From contig CAVVZJ010000011.1 in the NCBI GenBank assembly GCA_963752755.1, forward strand, positions 496,001-560,000: a DNA stretch of 64,000 bases, written 5' to 3'. The stretch is from CAVVZJ01 sp963752755. GTDB lineage: Bacteria; Planctomycetota; Planctomycetia; Isosphaerales; Isosphaeraceae. A program made the translations under genes and the position numbers. Positions 29,489-38,063 of this stretch are shown here, piece by piece. The notes beneath the pieces were generated by a model that saw only the letters and a program-made list of their open reading frames with translations, did not search any database and was not told the origin of the DNA. Position 1 is the stretch's first letter. Each line of letters begins with the position of its first letter.

Positions 29489-29528
29489 GGCCCGGGGCTT
29501 CCTTGAGAGGAATCAGGGAGCCCGGGCC
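29489..29528 (+). terminator. Long hairpin between sigma factor and kinase genes
   Basis: GGCCCGGG pairs with CCCGGGCC, with an inner TTCC/GGAA stem. It ends 14 bases before the kinase start and has no T-run after it, so it may be an attenuator, a mRNA-stability element or a hairpin near the ribosome-binding site rather than a classical terminator. Confidence 0.45.
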
Positions 29529-29542
29529 GAGGGACGATCGGG

Positions 29543-32500
29543 ATGAGCGAGCAGTCGTCCTCGCGCCACACCTGGGACGAGGCTTCCAGCCCGGCGGCCG
29601 TCGGACTCGCCCGACGGTTCGAGGCCGACTGGCGCGGCGCGCCGCCGTCCGCCGAGCGACCCAGGCCCGACGATTATCTCGGCCCCGATGTCTCCCAGAG
29701 CCCCGGAGCCCGACTTGCCTTGCTCCGCGCTGACCTCGGCCTGCGCTGGGAGGCCGGCCAGCGGGTCGGCGCCGACTGGTATCGCGAGCGCTATCCGGAT
29801 CTCTCCGGCGAATCGCTGGTGGCCTTGATCTACGAGGAATTCTGTCTCCGCGAGGAGGAGCAAGGCGCACCCGACCCCCAGGAGTATTACGCCCGGTTCC
29901 CTGAAGTCGCCTCGCAACTGCGGCGGGTGCTCGACATCCACGGCTTGGTCGGCTCGGGGGCGACAACCGCCTTGCATGTGCCAGAGGCCTCCGAGGCCGA
30001 ACTGCCGGAGGCCGGGCAGACCATCGGCGGGTTTCACCTCGTCGAGGAACTCGGACGCGGGGCCTTCGCCCGGGTCTTCCGCGCTCAGGAGCGGCAGCTT
30101 GCCGACCGGCCGGTCGCCCTGAAGGTGACCCGCAACGGCTCCCGCGAGCCGCGGACTCTGGCCCGGCTCCAGCATACCCATATCGTCCCCGTCTATTCCT
30201 ACCGGACCGACCAGGCCACCGACCTCCACCTGCTCTGCATGCCCTACTTCGGGCGCGTGACGCTCTCCCGCCTGCTGGACGAGCCACAGGTCAAGGGAGC
30301 CCGAACCGGCGCGGAGGTGCTTGAGGCGATTGACCGGCTCGATCCGCCGGCCCCCGATCGCGGTCGACCAGGCTCGTCCTGCCGGCAGCACTTCGCCGCC
30401 TTGCCCTACGCCCGCGCTGGCCTGGTGGGGGGCCGGCCTGGCCGACGCCTTGCAGCATGCCCACGAGCGTGGCGTGCTGCACCGGGATATCAAGCCGTCG
30501 AACGTGCTGGTGACGTCCGATGGCATGCCGATGCTGCTCGACTTCAACCTGGCGCAGTCGGAGCTGGCTGCCGGCGACGAGATTGAGCCGGCCGCTCTTG
30601 GCGGCACCCTGGCCTACATGGCTCCCGAGCACCTGGAGGCCCTCGCCGAGGGTGACCCGGACCGGGTCGATGGCCGGGCCGACCTGTACGCGCTGGGTGT
30701 TGTGCTCTTCGAGGCGATGGGTACCCGCCCCTTCCCCGCCCATCCGGGCAAGGGAGCCGGCTCGCTCGCCCAGGCCCTCCAGCAAGCCGCCGACGATCGC
30801 CGACGTGGTGCCCCGTCGCTCGGCACGCTCCACGCCGAGGCCCCGCCCGCCTTCGAGGCCGTTGTCCGCAAGTGTCTGGAGCCCGACCCTGCCAACCGCT
30901 ACCCCGACGCCGCCGCGCTCGCCGAGGATCTTCGAGCCGTCGCCGAGGATCGTCCCTTGCGCTGGGCATCCGAGCCCATGCCGAGCCGGGCCGTCCGTTG
31001 GCTGAGACGCCACCGTCTGCGCCTGGCCGTCGCATCCCCAGTCGTGCTGGCGCTGGCCGCCCTGGCGTTCGTGAACTACCAGGCGAAGTTGGCCGCCGTC
31101 CGCCGCGGCCACGAGGTCGAGCTCGCCCTGAGCGAGGGTAGGCACGCCGAGCTGCAAGGCCAGTACGACCTCGCCGCCTCGCACTTCCAGGACGCCGCGC
31201 GGATGGCGGACGGCTGGCCCTCGCTGTTTGAGTCCAAGTGGGAAGCTGTCGAGAAGTATTATCACGTCCAGGAAGCCCGTCGCGTGGATCGGAACGCCCG
31301 GGCGCTGCTGGGTGTCGCCGAACATCTCCGGTTCACCCTGCTCGGATTCACCAATGACGACGAGGCCGACGACCTCTCGACACTCCGCCGCGTGCTCGAA
31401 CCGTTCCAGGTCCTCGTGCTTGACGACTGGACGACCCTGCCCGAGCTTTCCCTGCTCTCCGCCGAGCGACGGGCTCGATTAGTCGTCGAGGTGGAGCAGT
31501 TGCTCTACTTCTGGGCGGTCTCGATCACGGCCGACCCCGTCTCCGACCCGTCAGCCGCGGTGGCGATCTGCGACAGTGCCCTGGCCTTCAGCCAGACGCC
31601 CGGCCCCTGGCGGGCCCTCCGAGAGCGCTGCCAGGCGCGGGTGGAGGGCCGCCCGATGCGTCCCACACCTGAACCCGATCCACGCTCCATCTCCTCACCC
31701 TGGGAGTGCTTCCAGTGGGGCCTGATCCGCCAGCTCGTCGATCGGGCGGGACTGGACCGTGCCATTACCTGGCTCGACCGCTCGGTCCAGCTTGACCCGA
31801 CCCAGTACTGGGCCCACTACTTCCTCGCCTACAACTATGACCACTCCGGTCAGCCTGAGCCGGCCTTGCGCCATTACGAGGCGGCCATCGCACGCCAGCC
31901 GAAGTCGCCGTGGGCTCACCTTTCCCGAGCCCAGCTCTACTGGAAGCGAGGCGCCTGGGCCAAGGCCCTCGAGGACCTCGATCGAGCGAGCCAGCTCGCC
32001 GGCAACTTCCCTTTCAAGGACGTCTGGCTCGAACGCGGTATCATCCTGCTGCATCTCGGCGATCTCGATGGCGCCCGGGACGCGTTCGACGAGGTGGTCG
32101 CGGAAGATGGGCCTGGCGGACCGCTCGGACTCTCTGCCCGCTTGAACCGCGCCGTTCTCGAATTCGAGGATGGCGACTTCGATCACGCCCGCGCCGAATA
32201 TGACGCCTTGCTGGCCGAGTCGCGCGGCCGCGAGGAGGCTGAGTCGGCACGCCTGGCTCGTGCCCAGCTCGCCCTTCGGATGGGCCGACCGGCCGAGGCC
32301 GAGGCCGACCTCTCCACCTTGCTGGCCCACGACCCCCACCAGCCCGAATACCTGGCCTTACGCGCCCGCGCCCGGCTGGCCCAGGGCCGACCGGCCGAGG
32401 CCGAGGCCGACGCCCGCCACGCCTTCGACCTGGACCCCAACGCGCCAAGCCGTGAGCGACTCTGGGTCCGAACCTTGCTCGCTTCCGGCCGCGTCGAGGA

Positions 32501-33237
32501 ACTGCAACTTGAACGCCCCTCGGCCCTCCCCGAGTTGCCCGGGACACAGCGGGCCGTCCGCTCCGAACTCCGGGAGGCGGCTCGCCGGCTCGAATCGTTC
32601 GGCGACGACCCACGCCGCCTTGCGCAATCGGGCCGTAATCCTCGCTGCTCTGGGTGACCCCCGCGCCGAATCGGTCGCCTCTCGCGCTGTCGTCGGGGAC
32701 GCCCCCTCGGTCCGTTCGCTCCTCGTCCGTGCCCGTGTCCGCCGCCTGATCGGCGACCGTGACGGGGCCCGCCAGGACCTGGGTACCGCCCTGGCCATCG
32801 ACCCCGATGACCCCCACCTGCTGGAACTTCGAGGCGTTCTCGCGTTCGAGTCGGGCGACCCCCGCGTTGCCCTCATCGACCTGGAACGGGCCCTCCAGCG
32901 TCACGGCACGCCGACCGTGCAGGCCCACCGTGCGGAGGTGCTGATGGCCCTCGGGCGTCTGCACGAAGCCGAGGCTGCCTGGTCGGCCCAGCTTTCACTC
33001 GACCCCGAATCGCCCGTCGCCTTCCTCGGCCGCGCCCGTGTCTTCCAGCAACTCGGCCTCTGGGAGCAGGCCCTCGCCGACCTGGAGGCCGCCGTCAGCG
33101 AGTCGGCCGATCGCCCTGAATTGCTCGTCCGGATCGCCCTTGCCTACGCCGCTTGCCTCCGGTCGCATCCGGATCGCCTCGCCCGCGTTGCCACCCTGAC
33201 ACGCCGCGCCCTGCTCGGTCTGGCCGTCGGCGGCTGA
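29543..33237 (+). CDS. Ser/Thr protein kinase with transmembrane helix and TPR domain
   Basis: About 1230 residues after correcting two extra bases (near 30352, GCCCCCGATC; near 32607). Residues 1-150 form a planctomycete N-terminal region. The kinase domain follows, with glycine loop VEELGRGAFARVFRA, ATP-binding Lys in ALKV, catalytic loop VLHRDIKPSNVLV and LLDFNLAQSEL, where DFN replaces the usual DFG, and MAPEHLEALAE in place of APE. A single membrane helix (LAVASPVVLALAALAFVNYQ, about residue 490) separates it from a C-terminal TPR domain of about 700 residues (for example WAHYFLAYNYDHSGQPEPAL and RARARLAQGRPAEAEADARH). The TPR part would lie outside the cytosol. It probably senses or scaffolds, with the ECF factor as a neighbour. 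Confidence 0.92.
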
Positions 33238-33337
33238 GAGGCGATCCAGGAAGGGATGGCCGGCTGAAAGCGGCCACTGGCCCCGAGACATCGAGGAGGT
33301 GGCTGTTCCTGTTTTCACTCCCTCGGTCACCCCTCTC

Positions 33338-34156
33338 TCATGACGACCGGCCGATCTGGAGACTGAGCGGCATCTCCAGGCCATGCTCCTCCAGCAACGC
33401 ACGGTCGCCGAGGATCACGCCCGTCGGACCCTCGGCGACGACGCGGCCGGAGTCGAGTAAGAGCGTGCGGTCGCAGAGTTCGAGGACCATCTCCAGATCG
33501 TGGGTGGCGATGAGCTTGGTTGCCGGCAATGAGCGGATCAGACCGAGGAAGCGGCGACGCCCGCGCGGATCGAGGTTGGCTGTTGGTTCGTCGAGCACCA
33601 GGACGGAAGGCTTGCAGGCCAGGACCCCCGCCAGGCAGACCCGTTTGCGCTCGCCAAAGCTGAGGTGATGCGGCATCCGGTCGGCGGCGTCCGCCAGATC
33701 GACGCGGGCCAGGCACTCCGTCGCGATCCGACGGGCCTCCGACCGGGAATGGCCCAGGTTCAGCGGACCAAACGCGACGTCGTCGAGCACGGTCGTGCTG
33801 AAGAGCTGGTCGTCCGGGTCCTGGAACACCAGGCCGACACGTCGGCGGACTTCCGGCCCGTTGCGGTCGTTGACCTCCAGGCCGTCGATCCAGACCGCAG
33901 GAGCCTTCCGGCCGTTGGTCGCGGCGGCGGCGCCATGCGTGTGGAGCGGCTGGGAACGACCTTTGCCGGGGAGGAGACCGTTGAGGTGCAGCAAGAGCGT
34001 GCTCTTACCCGCCCCATTCGGACCGACGAGCGCCACCGTCTCCCCGGATGGGATCGCGAAGGTCACCCCGCGCAAGGCAAGCCGGCCGTCGGGATAGGCG
34101 AAGGCCAGGTCGCGGACGAGAACGGCGGGAACGGGCTCGAGCGTCGGGTCGGTCAT
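33338..34156 (-). CDS. cbiO: Cobalt/nickel ECF transporter ATPase
   Basis: 272 residues. Walker A ALVGPNGAGKSTLLLHLNGL, Q-loop VFQDPDDQLFST, signature LSFGERKRVCLAGVL, Walker B SVLVLDEPTANLDPRG and H-loop LIATHDLEMVLEL are complete. The family member drives uptake by CbiM/CbiQ. An insertion rich in histidine/alanine between Walker A and the Q-loop (HTHGAAAATNGRKAP) is unusual. It is the last gene of the cbiM-cbiQ-cbiO set, but a 185-bp MITE separates it from cbiQ, so its expression may depend on readthrough or on a promoter inside the element. Frame intact. Confidence 0.92.
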   Translation of the reverse strand: MTDPTLEPVPAVLVRDLAFAYPDGRLALRGVTFAIPSGETVALVGPNGAGKSTLLLHLNGLLPGKGRSQPLHTHGAAAATNGRKAPAVWIDGLEVNDRNGPEVRRRVGLVFQDPDDQLFSTTVLDDVAFGPLNLGHSRSEARRIATECLARVDLADAADRMPHHLSFGERKRVCLAGVLACKPSVLVLDEPTANLDPRGRRRFLGLIRSLPATKLIATHDLEMVLELCDRTLLLDSGRVVAEGPTGVILGDRALLEEHGLEMPLSLQIGRSS

Positions 34157-34208
34157 CGGCCCAGTCGGGGGTTCAGTTCGGTCTTCGTCTGGAGGGCGTC
34201 ACACGCCC

Positions 34209-34393
34209 TAATACTACTCCGTTACGTCGTACAACTTATTGCAAGACAATGGTTTACGGCATCGCTCGAATGATCGATTCTTGGCAATTGCGTCCATGTA
34301 ACCCGACGCAAATCAAGAGAGGTCAGAGAGTTGCGGAATCCGATGTCACGCATCAATGCAAATCCGGCAGGAGATCGTAACGGAGTAGTACTA
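34209..34393. mobile_element. 185-bp MITE with 18-bp terminal inverted repeats
   Basis: TAATACTACTCCGTTACG at 34209-34226 and the inverse of TAGTACTACTCCGTTACG at 34376-34393 match at 17 of 18 positions. TA dinucleotides at both ends fit a TA target duplication, as made by IS630/Tc1-mariner transposases. The inside is AT-richer than the flanks and encodes nothing supported. It lies between cbiQ and cbiO; the TAG of the right repeat forms the stop codon of cbiQ. Confidence 0.8.
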
Positions 34394-35047
34394 ATCGCCG
34401 TCAAGCGTGCGGAGCGTGCCGTCCCAGCCGCGGGCGAGCATGGCGGCGTGGACACGTTCGCCACGCTCCAGGCTGCGAAGGAACAGCACGCCGATCAGGC
34501 CGGAGAGCAGGCCCCAGTCAAGGCGGCCGGAGCGTCGGAAGGTCCGGGCGCGGCGGGCCTGGATCATCCGGCCCAGCTCGTCGGCCAGCACGTGCAGGTA
34601 ACGATACATGAAATGCAGCGTCGCCACCAGCGGCGCCGGCACCCCGAGGCGTCGCAAGGCGTCCAACAGTCGGGGGAACGGGGTCACGTTCGCCAGCACC
34701 AGCACGGCCGAAATCGCCAGCGCGTTCTTGGCCGCGATCGCCATGGCCACACCCCCCAGGCCAAGCGTCCGCCGCGCCGGGTGCGATAATCCGACCATCA
34801 GGCCGACGAACACGACTAGAGGTGCGAGCGCCAGACCCCTCCTTGTCAGCTCCCGCGGCGGGACCCCGGAGAGGCCGACCACAAACGCCAGGGCCAGGCC
34901 CTCGGCCGCCAGGGTCCGCCACCATCCCAGTGGTGTCAGGAGCACGACCAGCACGAAGGCCAGGGTTGCAGCCAGCTTGCCGCGCGGGTCGAGCCGTTGC
35001 AGGGGACCATCGCGGAGGCTGTGGCGTTCGAGGAAGTCAAGCCGCAT
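34391..35047 (-). CDS. cbiQ: Cobalt/nickel ECF transporter transmembrane T component
   Basis: 218 residues. The start at 35047 (MRLDFLERHSLRDGPLQRLD) overlaps the end of cbiM by 11 bases. Six predicted helices, LDPRGKLAATLAFVLVVLLT near the N-terminus, and a coupling-helix-like segment (LVATLHFMYRYLHVLADELG followed by MIQARRARTFRR) identify CbiQ. The last residues (LARGWDGTLRTLDGD) are followed by a TAG that belongs to the MITE inverted repeat. The original C-terminus was probably close to this point, since the family usually ends shortly after such a segment; whether the MITE truncated it is not clear. Confidence 0.9.
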   Translation of the reverse strand: MRLDFLERHSLRDGPLQRLDPRGKLAATLAFVLVVLLTPLGWWRTLAAEGLALAFVVGLSGVPPRELTRRGLALAPLVVFVGLMVGLSHPARRTLGLGGVAMAIAAKNALAISAVLVLANVTPFPRLLDALRRLGVPAPLVATLHFMYRYLHVLADELGRMIQARRARTFRRSGRLDWGLLSGLIGVLFLRSLERGERVHAAMLARGWDGTLRTLDGD

Positions 35048-36044
35048 CCGAGCCGACCTTCCCACTCAAGGCGGGAGCCGCTGCGGGCTTCACCCCGTGA
35101 GGCTCATCCATCCGGGCGAAGACCCGTCCGAGGGCCAGGCCAATCGCGAAGACGGCCAGGGTACCGATGATCCCGACGGCGGCCGTCACGACCTTCAGGT
35201 CGGGCAGGCCAGGTAGACCGTAGTCGGGCATCGGCGAGATGATCAACGGGTCAGACTCGGCCGTGAGGAACCTCAGCTTCGCCCCCACGAATTCGAGCCC
35301 GTCGGGACTCTCCGACGCGATCGGCGCCACGAACGATGCCACGGCCAGCGACACGGCGAGACCTGCCGCAGCCACCTGACCCCATCGCCCCGAAAGAGCG
35401 GGAACGAGGTCGTCGGGGTTGTAGATCAGATCGGGCCGGGCCCGCAGCACGAACTGGAGCGCCAAACCGGTGATGACCGCTTCACCCAGGCCGATCGCCG
35501 AGTGAACCAGCGTCATCCAGCCGAGCACCGGGAAGAAGCTGTCCCACTCTCCCGATGCCGCCAACTCCACGGCGAACGCCCCCGCGGCGAGGATCACCGT
35601 GAACCAGGCCGCCGCCATCGCCCCCAGAAGCACGCCCGACCGCCCCCCGATCGCCCGACGGATCGGAGCATAGACGACATAGCCTACCACGGCACCGATC
35701 AGGCCCATGTTCACGAAGTTCGCCCCCAACGCCGAGAGGCCGCCGTCGGCGAACAGCAGGCATTGCACGATCAAGACCGCCCCGATGACCCCCGCCCCCG
35801 CCCACGGTCCCAGCAGCACCGCCGCCAGCACGCCCCCCAGCAGGTGCCCTGAGACCCCGGGAAAGACCGGGAAGTTCACCATCTGTGCCGCGAAGATGAA
35901 GGCCGACATCATCCCCATCAAGACCGTTGCCCGATCGCGCAGACCCTCGCCCAGACACCGCATCGCGTAGCCAAAGCCCGCCGCGCCGAGCACCGCCGTT
36001 GTTGTGACCACCGCCGGCGAGAGAACCGATTCGGGGATATGCAC
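35037..36044 (-). CDS. cbiM: Cobalt/nickel ECF transporter S component, CbiM with fused CbiN-like domain
   Basis: 335 residues. GTG start at 36044 (MHIPESVLSPAVVTTTAVLG) follows AGGAG by six bases; the N-terminal Met-His-Ile is the metal-binding feature of CbiM/NikM. Helices include MSAFIFAAQMVNFPVFPGVS and HLLGGVLAAVLLGPWAGAGV. After about residue 225, an added segment with ESPDGLEFVGAKLRF (the PDGLE motif) and a final helix corresponds to CbiN/NikN, fused here. First gene of the operon. The 60-base leader is too short for a cobalamin riboswitch, so metal identity (Co or Ni) is not indicated. Confidence 0.9.
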   Translation of the reverse strand: MHIPESVLSPAVVTTTAVLGAAGFGYAMRCLGEGLRDRATVLMGMMSAFIFAAQMVNFPVFPGVSGHLLGGVLAAVLLGPWAGAGVIGAVLIVQCLLFADGGLSALGANFVNMGLIGAVVGYVVYAPIRRAIGGRSGVLLGAMAAAWFTVILAAGAFAVELAASGEWDSFFPVLGWMTLVHSAIGLGEAVITGLALQFVLRARPDLIYNPDDLVPALSGRWGQVAAAGLAVSLAVASFVAPIASESPDGLEFVGAKLRFLTAESDPLIISPMPDYGLPGLPDLKVVTAAVGIIGTLAVFAIGLALGRVFARMDEPHGVKPAAAPALSGKVGSDAA

Positions 36045-36384
36045 GCCCGACTCCTTTCGTCCGACCCGGCCCAGCGTATGCGCGTTTTCAGAAATCGTGC
36101 GCCATCCTACGGACGTGGCCGCTGACCCGTCAAGCGTTTGCTATTGTGCATCGCAAGACGACGCGGATGTCTGAATGCAATCACCGTGGCGCAATATAAT
36201 AAAATATAATCATTCAATGTCATTTCGAAGATTTTTTGGTTTAACCATTGATGGTTCTCCGTATTAACAAGAATTCCCGTGGACATATTAGGTCGAAAAT
36301 GGCACTATACGCTGGGGTCATCTGCGTCCGGACGCCCGGGGCAGAAATCGATGAGGTTCTCATCCTTCATAGCTGGAGACATTC
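36045..36384. promoter_or_regulatory. Divergent AT-rich intergenic region (cbiM / DUF1559)
   Basis: 340 bases, markedly AT-rich in the right half (TATAATAAAATATAATCATT), in contrast with the GC-rich flanks. It contains the cbiM promoter listed below and, on the other side, an AACCAT-TG-ATGGTT hairpin upstream of the DUF1559 gene. No gene or riboswitch was recognised. Confidence 0.5.
36104..36133 (-). promoter_or_regulatory. Promoter of the cbiMQO operon
   Basis: On the minus strand, TTGACG (36133-36128) and TAGGAT (36109-36104) are separated by 18 bases and lie about 60 bases before the GTG start of cbiM. This is a good housekeeping-type match. Confidence 0.6.
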
Positions 36385-37425
36385 ATGAGAGTGCGTCGTG
36401 GTTTCACGTTGATCGAGCTTCTGGTCGTGATTGCGATCATCGGTGTCTTGATTGCCTTGCTCCTGCCCGCAGTCCAGGCCGCGCGGGAAGCGGCTCGCCG
36501 GGCCCAGTGCGTCAACAACCTCAAGCAACTGGCACTGGCCTGCCACAACTACAACGACGTCATGGGGTCGTTTCCTGCAAACCTCTACCTTCATCCGAAC
36601 TACTCCCGGGCCAACTACAACTGGAACAACACGAGCTGGCTCGTGATGGTTCTGCCCCAGATGGAGCAGCAGCCGCTCTACAACGCGGTGAACTTCTCGA
36701 TCATGTGGGGCCCGAACGTGCTCGGGAGCTGGAATCCCATGTACCTGGGTCAACAGAACTCGACGGTTCGCCAGACAGTCATGAATACCCTGATCTGCCC
36801 GACCGACTCCAGTCAGGCGATCGATCAGGCCAATGCCGACGAGATCGGCAGCAACCGGGCGGCGGGGACCTCGTATGTGGGCAACGTCGGCGACAACTGC
36901 CTGCAGTGTAATACCCCGAGCAGCCAGTCGATCGTGATGTTCTGCTCGGCGCAGGGGTACAAGTGCCGTGGTGCCCAGCTCGGCGACCCGTCGTCGCTGA
37001 CCTTCCCCGCCAGCCCTGGCACCGGCAGCGGCATCTTCTGGCGGCAATGCCGCGGCGTGCCCCTCCAGCAGATCACGGACGGCACTTCGAACACCTTCCT
37101 CGCGGGCGAGCAGATCATGAGGGTGACGCTCTGGAACGCCTGGGTCGAGGCCAACCAGTGCGTCGGCTCGACCGCCGTGCCCCTGAACTACGTCGCCCCC
37201 GGCGTGAAGATCACCCCATCCGGCAGCATCAACCTTTCCAGCGGCGCCAGCGACCAGGGAACCTGGTACCACTGGTACAGCTTCCGGAGCCAGCACCCCG
37301 GCGGCGGCAACTTCGCCATGTGCGACGGCTCGGTCAAGTTCATCAAAAGTTCGATTAACATGTACATTTATCAGGGTTTGAGCACACGCGCGGCCAGCGA
37401 GGTGATCTCGGCCGACGCCTACTGA
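36385..37425 (+). CDS. DUF1559 prepilin-type (pseudopilin-like) protein
   Basis: 346 residues. The N-terminus is a type IV pilin signal (MRVRRGFTLIELLVVIAIIG followed by VLIALLLPAVQAAREAARRA), cleaved after the glycine before FTLIELL by prepilin peptidase. The DUF1559 globular part has NNLKQLALACHNYNDVMGSF, TLICPTDSSQA, GTSNTFLAGEQIM and the C-terminal signature HPGGGNFAMCDGSVKFIKSS. These proteins are hugely multiplied in planctomycetes, and their function is unknown. A GGAG site precedes the start, a strong terminator follows, and the next gene encodes the lipoprotein commonly found beside DUF1559 genes. Confidence 0.95.
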   Translation: MRVRRGFTLIELLVVIAIIGVLIALLLPAVQAAREAARRAQCVNNLKQLALACHNYNDVMGSFPANLYLHPNYSRANYNWNNTSWLVMVLPQMEQQPLYNAVNFSIMWGPNVLGSWNPMYLGQQNSTVRQTVMNTLICPTDSSQAIDQANADEIGSNRAAGTSYVGNVGDNCLQCNTPSSQSIVMFCSAQGYKCRGAQLGDPSSLTFPASPGTGSGIFWRQCRGVPLQQITDGTSNTFLAGEQIMRVTLWNAWVEANQCVGSTAVPLNYVAPGVKITPSGSINLSSGASDQGTWYHWYSFRSQHPGGGNFAMCDGSVKFIKSSINMYIYQGLSTRAASEVISADAY

Positions 37426-37438
37426 GCCCGTTCAAGAT

Positions 37439-37473
37439 GCCGGGCCGCTCCGCGACGGGCGGTCCGGCTTTTT
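37439..37473 (+). terminator. Rho-independent terminator of the DUF1559 gene
   Basis: GCCGGGCCGC pairs with GCGGTCCGGC around a ten-base loop and is followed by TTTTT. It lies 13 bases after the stop codon and before the next gene, so cotranscription of the lipoprotein depends on readthrough. Confidence 0.85.
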
Positions 37474-37492
37474 CCTGGGAGAACTGCTCGCG

Positions 37493-37938
37493 ATGAGACT
37501 CGCACGCCTGAACCTCAACGGCAGGCTGTTTCCGACCCTGGCCCTGGTGCTCGCCACCACCGCACTTCCGTTCGGATGCGGCGATTCCGGGCCCAGATGG
37601 CGCCCGTCGCCGGCAAGGTCACCTACAAGGGCCAACCCGTGCCCAAGGGGACCATCTCCTTTCAATCGACCGATCCCGAACGGCCGAATGCCACGGGTCT
37701 GATCATGTCGGATGGCACCTACTCCCTCCAGACCAAGGAGCCCGAGGACGGCGCCGTGGTCGGCGACTACCGCGTTGCCATCTCGGCCCGCGAGGATGAG
37801 GTGCTCGACTATATCCCGGCCAAACCGGTCCCGCCCAAACGGCTGGTCCCGCAGAAGTACGAGAATCCAGACAGCTCGGGCCTCACCGCGACTGTCGAGA
37901 GCGGCTCCAACGAGGTCAACTTCGATCTGCCGGAATAG
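37493..37938 (+). CDS. Transthyretin/carboxypeptidase-regulatory-like lipoprotein (one frameshift)
   Basis: About 148 residues. A lipoprotein signal (LFPTLALVLATTALPFGCGD) gives a lipidated cysteine. After a frameshift near 37588 (one base missing or two extra), the chain continues as APVAGKVTYKGQPVPKGTIS, FQSTDPERPNATGLIMSDGT and AVVGDYRVAISAREDEVLDY, the beta-sandwich typical of planctomycete proteins that follow DUF1559 genes. The end reads TATVESGSNEVNFDLPE. It probably sits on the periplasmic side of a membrane and may bind or present the pilin-like neighbour; this is inference from genomic pairing. Confidence 0.75.
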
Positions 37939-38063
37939 AGCGTGGAGCGGCCGGGAAGCCCGACCCCGACACGGCGGGCAAGAGGTCAGGCCCCCGACCA
38001 CCACGCCGGCGGCCTGGCCTCGGCCCCTGTGATTCCCGGCCCTTCTGGAACGCTTTCCGAGCA

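Noticed and set aside
36045..36384. Cobalamin or nickel riboswitch upstream of cbiM
   Set aside because: The leader after the predicted promoter is only about 60 bases and shows no cobalamin-riboswitch box.
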